Assembly: GCA_938049795.1 (NCBI GenBank)
Contig: CALLCD010000024.1
Location: 1-6,403 of the forward strand
Length of the DNA stretch: 6,403 bases
DNA from: an uncultured Hyphomonadaceae bacterium
GTDB lineage: Bacteria; Pseudomonadota; Alphaproteobacteria; Caulobacterales; Hyphomonadaceae
Direction: 5' to 3'
Under the pieces are notes generated by a model. The model was not told where the DNA came from. It made no database searches and saw only the letters and a list, made by a program, of their open reading frames with translations. Below, piece by piece: positions 5,519 to 6,403 of the stretch. Both the position numbers and the translations under genes were made by a program. How positions within the stretch are numbered: the stretch's first letter is position 1; each line of letters opens with the position of its first letter.

Positions 5519-6210
5519 TAGGATTTGTACTCGGAAATCGCGTCATACACCTCGCTGACCTCCACCACATCGGCATATTTGATCAACAGATCCGTCAGAT
5601 TGGCAAAATGATAACTCTCATGCTTGTCCGCCACGCACTCAATCGGCACAATCGTCCGGTAGCCATAAGACAGGCTGTCCACCGCCGTCGCCCGCACACA
5701 GCCCGAGGTCGAACCGCCCGTCACAATCACCGTGTCGACCTTATGCCATGTCAGAAAGGAGTTGAGCGGCGTCTCGAAAAACGCGCTCGGCATCCGCTTT
5801 GTGTAGACCGCGTCCACCCCCGCATCAATCTCGAGCCGGTCGTCAAATTCGGTCCGCTCGGAGCCATATTTGATGTTTTGCAAACTGTCCGGCGTGTCCG
5901 TCCGCGTCCCCCAAACGCCCGCATCTGCGGCATTCTCCATATAGGCCACATGCGTCCAGATCACCGGCAATCCCTTGGCGCGGGCCGCTTTGGAGATGCC
6001 GTTAATATGCTCCATCTGCTGCGGATCGGTAATATAGGCCGTCTTGAACAGGTCCGGCCGTGTATAGGATTTTTGCGGGTCCACATTGACGATGGCCGGC
6101 TTCTCGCCAAAGCCGAACTTCGCCCGCGCCGGATTCGACCGCACCTCCTCAAAAATCTCCCGCGCCGTCTTGTCCGACAGCGTCATGGTAGGGTCAGCCA
6201 GCCTGCTCAT
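5518..6210 (-). CDS. Isochorismatase-family cysteine hydrolase, N-carbamoylsarcosine-amidase-like; first gene of the operon
   Basis: The product is 230 aa. The start at 6210 has AGGA seven bases upstream; an internal ATG (codon 9) has no Shine-Dalgarno. The catalytic triad is intact: Asp44 in PAIVNVDPQKSYT, Lys138 in VDAVYTKRMPSAFFETPL, and Cys171 in VIVTGGSTSGCVRATAVDSLSYGYR. The 33-residue Lys-Cys spacing and the GGSTSGCVRATA block are typical of N-carbamoylsarcosine amidohydrolase and close relatives, which release CO2 and NH3 from N-carbamoyl amino acids. The N-terminal helix EIFEEVRSNPARAKFGFGEKP also fits that subgroup. No creatininase-pathway genes are visible nearby, so the natural substrate may be another N-carbamoyl or amide compound. 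It is the promoter-proximal gene of the operon and overlaps the next gene as TAATG. Confidence 0.93.
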   Translation of the reverse strand: MSRLADPTMTLSDKTAREIFEEVRSNPARAKFGFGEKPAIVNVDPQKSYTRPDLFKTAYITDPQQMEHINGISKAARAKGLPVIWTHVAYMENAADAGVWGTRTDTPDSLQNIKYGSERTEFDDRLEIDAGVDAVYTKRMPSAFFETPLNSFLTWHKVDTVIVTGGSTSGCVRATAVDSLSYGYRTIVPIECVADKHESYHFANLTDLLIKYADVVEVSEVYDAISEYKS

Positions 6211-6245
6211 ACATTTGTCCTTATGCAGAAGAAGTTTCTCACCGC

Positions 6246-6261
6246 AAATGGTATATCCTTT
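6246..6261. promoter_or_regulatory. Candidate GntR operator, copy 3 (upstream of the five-gene operon)
   Basis: AAATGGTATATCCTTT lies 36 bases before the first ATG of the operon, in the 125-base divergent gap. It matches copy 1 at 14 of 16 positions and copy 2 at 13 of 16 when all are read in the same direction. The minus-strand TATACC within it could be a weak -10 for the operon (no clear -35 is seen), so a bound repressor would block the promoter. The role is inferred from recurrence and placement. Confidence 0.5.
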
Positions 6262-6300
6262 ACTCCCCGAGGTCCATAACGAATTTTCACCCTCTATGCC

Positions 6301-6329
6301 TTGACCTACAATCGCCGTATTCCTATATT
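6301..6329 (+). promoter_or_regulatory. Sigma-70-type promoter of the GbsR/MarR-type gene, predicted leaderless
   Basis: TTGACC (6301-6306) and TATATT (6324-6329) are separated by exactly 17 bases, the optimal spacing. The expected transcription start, about seven bases after the -10, falls on or next to the A of ATG 6336. No Shine-Dalgarno precedes either candidate ATG (6336 or 6345). Together these predict a leaderless mRNA. Confidence 0.6.
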
Positions 6330-6346
6330 TCTGTCATGACAGAAAT
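6327..6346. promoter_or_regulatory. Perfect 20-bp palindrome over the start codon of the GbsR/MarR-type gene (candidate autoregulatory operator)
   Basis: ATTTCTGTCATGACAGAAAT is an uninterrupted perfect dyad centred between 6336 and 6337. It overlaps the 3' half of the -10 box, the predicted transcription start and codons 1-4. Winged-helix dimers of the MarR/GbsR type bind such palindromes, so self-repression is the simplest reading. It could also influence the divergent operon. No second copy was found in the window. Confidence 0.6.
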
Positions 6347-6403
6347 GACCGCAACAATCGACAGGCTCCCGCTCGCCATCCAGCGCTTCATCCTGCAATG
6401 GGG
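6336..6403 (+). CDS. GbsR/MarR-family transcriptional regulator, partial (first 22 codons)
   Basis: The frame ATG ACA GAA ATG... gives MTEMTATIDRLPLAIQRFIL followed by QWG and runs off the window. The LPLAIQRFILQWG segment resembles the start of GbsR-type MarR-family regulators, whose N-terminal helix has the pattern lp..verFvlhWGemg..wGvnr. Only 22 codons are visible, so the assignment rests on that short pattern plus the promoter and palindrome architecture. Translation may begin at codon 1 (6336) or codon 4 (6345); the promoter geometry favours 6336 on a leaderless mRNA. GbsR proteins in Bacillus respond to choline in glycine-betaine synthesis; the ligand here is unknown. The gene is divergent from the five-gene operon and could regulate it. 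Confidence 0.6.
   Translation, partial: MTEMTATIDRLPLAIQRFILQW

Noticed and set aside
5608..6279. A 223-codon open frame on the plus strand opposite the first cysteine hydrolase gene
   Set aside because: It is a shadow of a gene with an intact Asp-Lys-Cys triad; the translation is Arg-rich and unrecognisable.
6271..6320. Minus-strand promoter for the operon (TTGTAG, 17 bases, GAAAAT)
   Set aside because: Only about half of each hexamer matches consensus; I could not choose between this and a -10 within the candidate operator at 6246-6261.
1..6403. Mobile elements, CRISPR arrays, tRNA or rRNA genes, long direct repeats
   Set aside because: None was seen on reading both strands; the window is almost fully filled by the listed genes.

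Overview
The window is a compact catabolic or salvage gene cluster from a GC-rich bacterium. Coding regions are roughly 60% G+C, and genes overlap or sit less than 130 bases apart. GntR/UTRA and GbsR-type regulators, a glycolate-oxidase-like FAD enzyme and the codon style suggest a proteobacterium, most likely an alphaproteobacterium. That placement is an inference; there is no rRNA or other marker gene. I see no mobile element, CRISPR array, tRNA or rRNA.

Layout. Left edge, minus strand: the first 258 codons of an FAD-binding oxidoreductase (3' end outside the window). Next, minus strand: a GntR-family regulator with an HTH and a UTRA ligand domain (862-1653). Divergent from it, plus strand: a nitrilase-superfamily protein (1732-2760) whose catalytic Cys and Lys are replaced by Ser and Arg. 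Converging on that gene is a tightly coupled five-gene minus-strand operon, 6210 down to 2757. In transcription order it holds an N-carbamoylsarcosine-amidase-like cysteine hydrolase, a NodB/PuuE-like hydrolase (A), a second isochorismatase-type cysteine hydrolase, a second NodB/PuuE-like protein (B), and a YciI-like protein. All four junctions overlap: TAATG, ATGA, 17 nt, ATGA. Divergent from the operon, at the right edge, a GbsR/MarR-type regulator begins on the plus strand; its promoter predicts a leaderless mRNA and a perfect 20-bp palindrome covers its start codon. The three noncoding gaps (777-861, 1654-1731, 6211-6335) are all short and all carry regulatory signals.

How it may work (inference). 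PuuE-type NodB-fold proteins open cyclic amides such as allantoin without a metal. CSHase/RutB-type isochorismatase-fold enzymes hydrolyse the resulting carbamoyl or amide groups through a Cys. Two alternating pairs of these folds, plus a nitrilase-like protein, a YciI protein and an FAD oxidase, suggest stepwise breakdown of a nitrogen-rich cyclic amide, ureide or hydantoin-like compound. The substrate cannot be read from the sequence.

The most notable regulatory signal is a 16-base motif, A(A/T)(A/T)TG(A/G)TATATC(C/T)TTT. It occurs once in each of the three intergenic regions (823-838, 1652-1667, 6246-6261) and could be the operator through which the GntR protein ties the FAD gene, itself, the nitrilase-like gene and the operon into one regulon.
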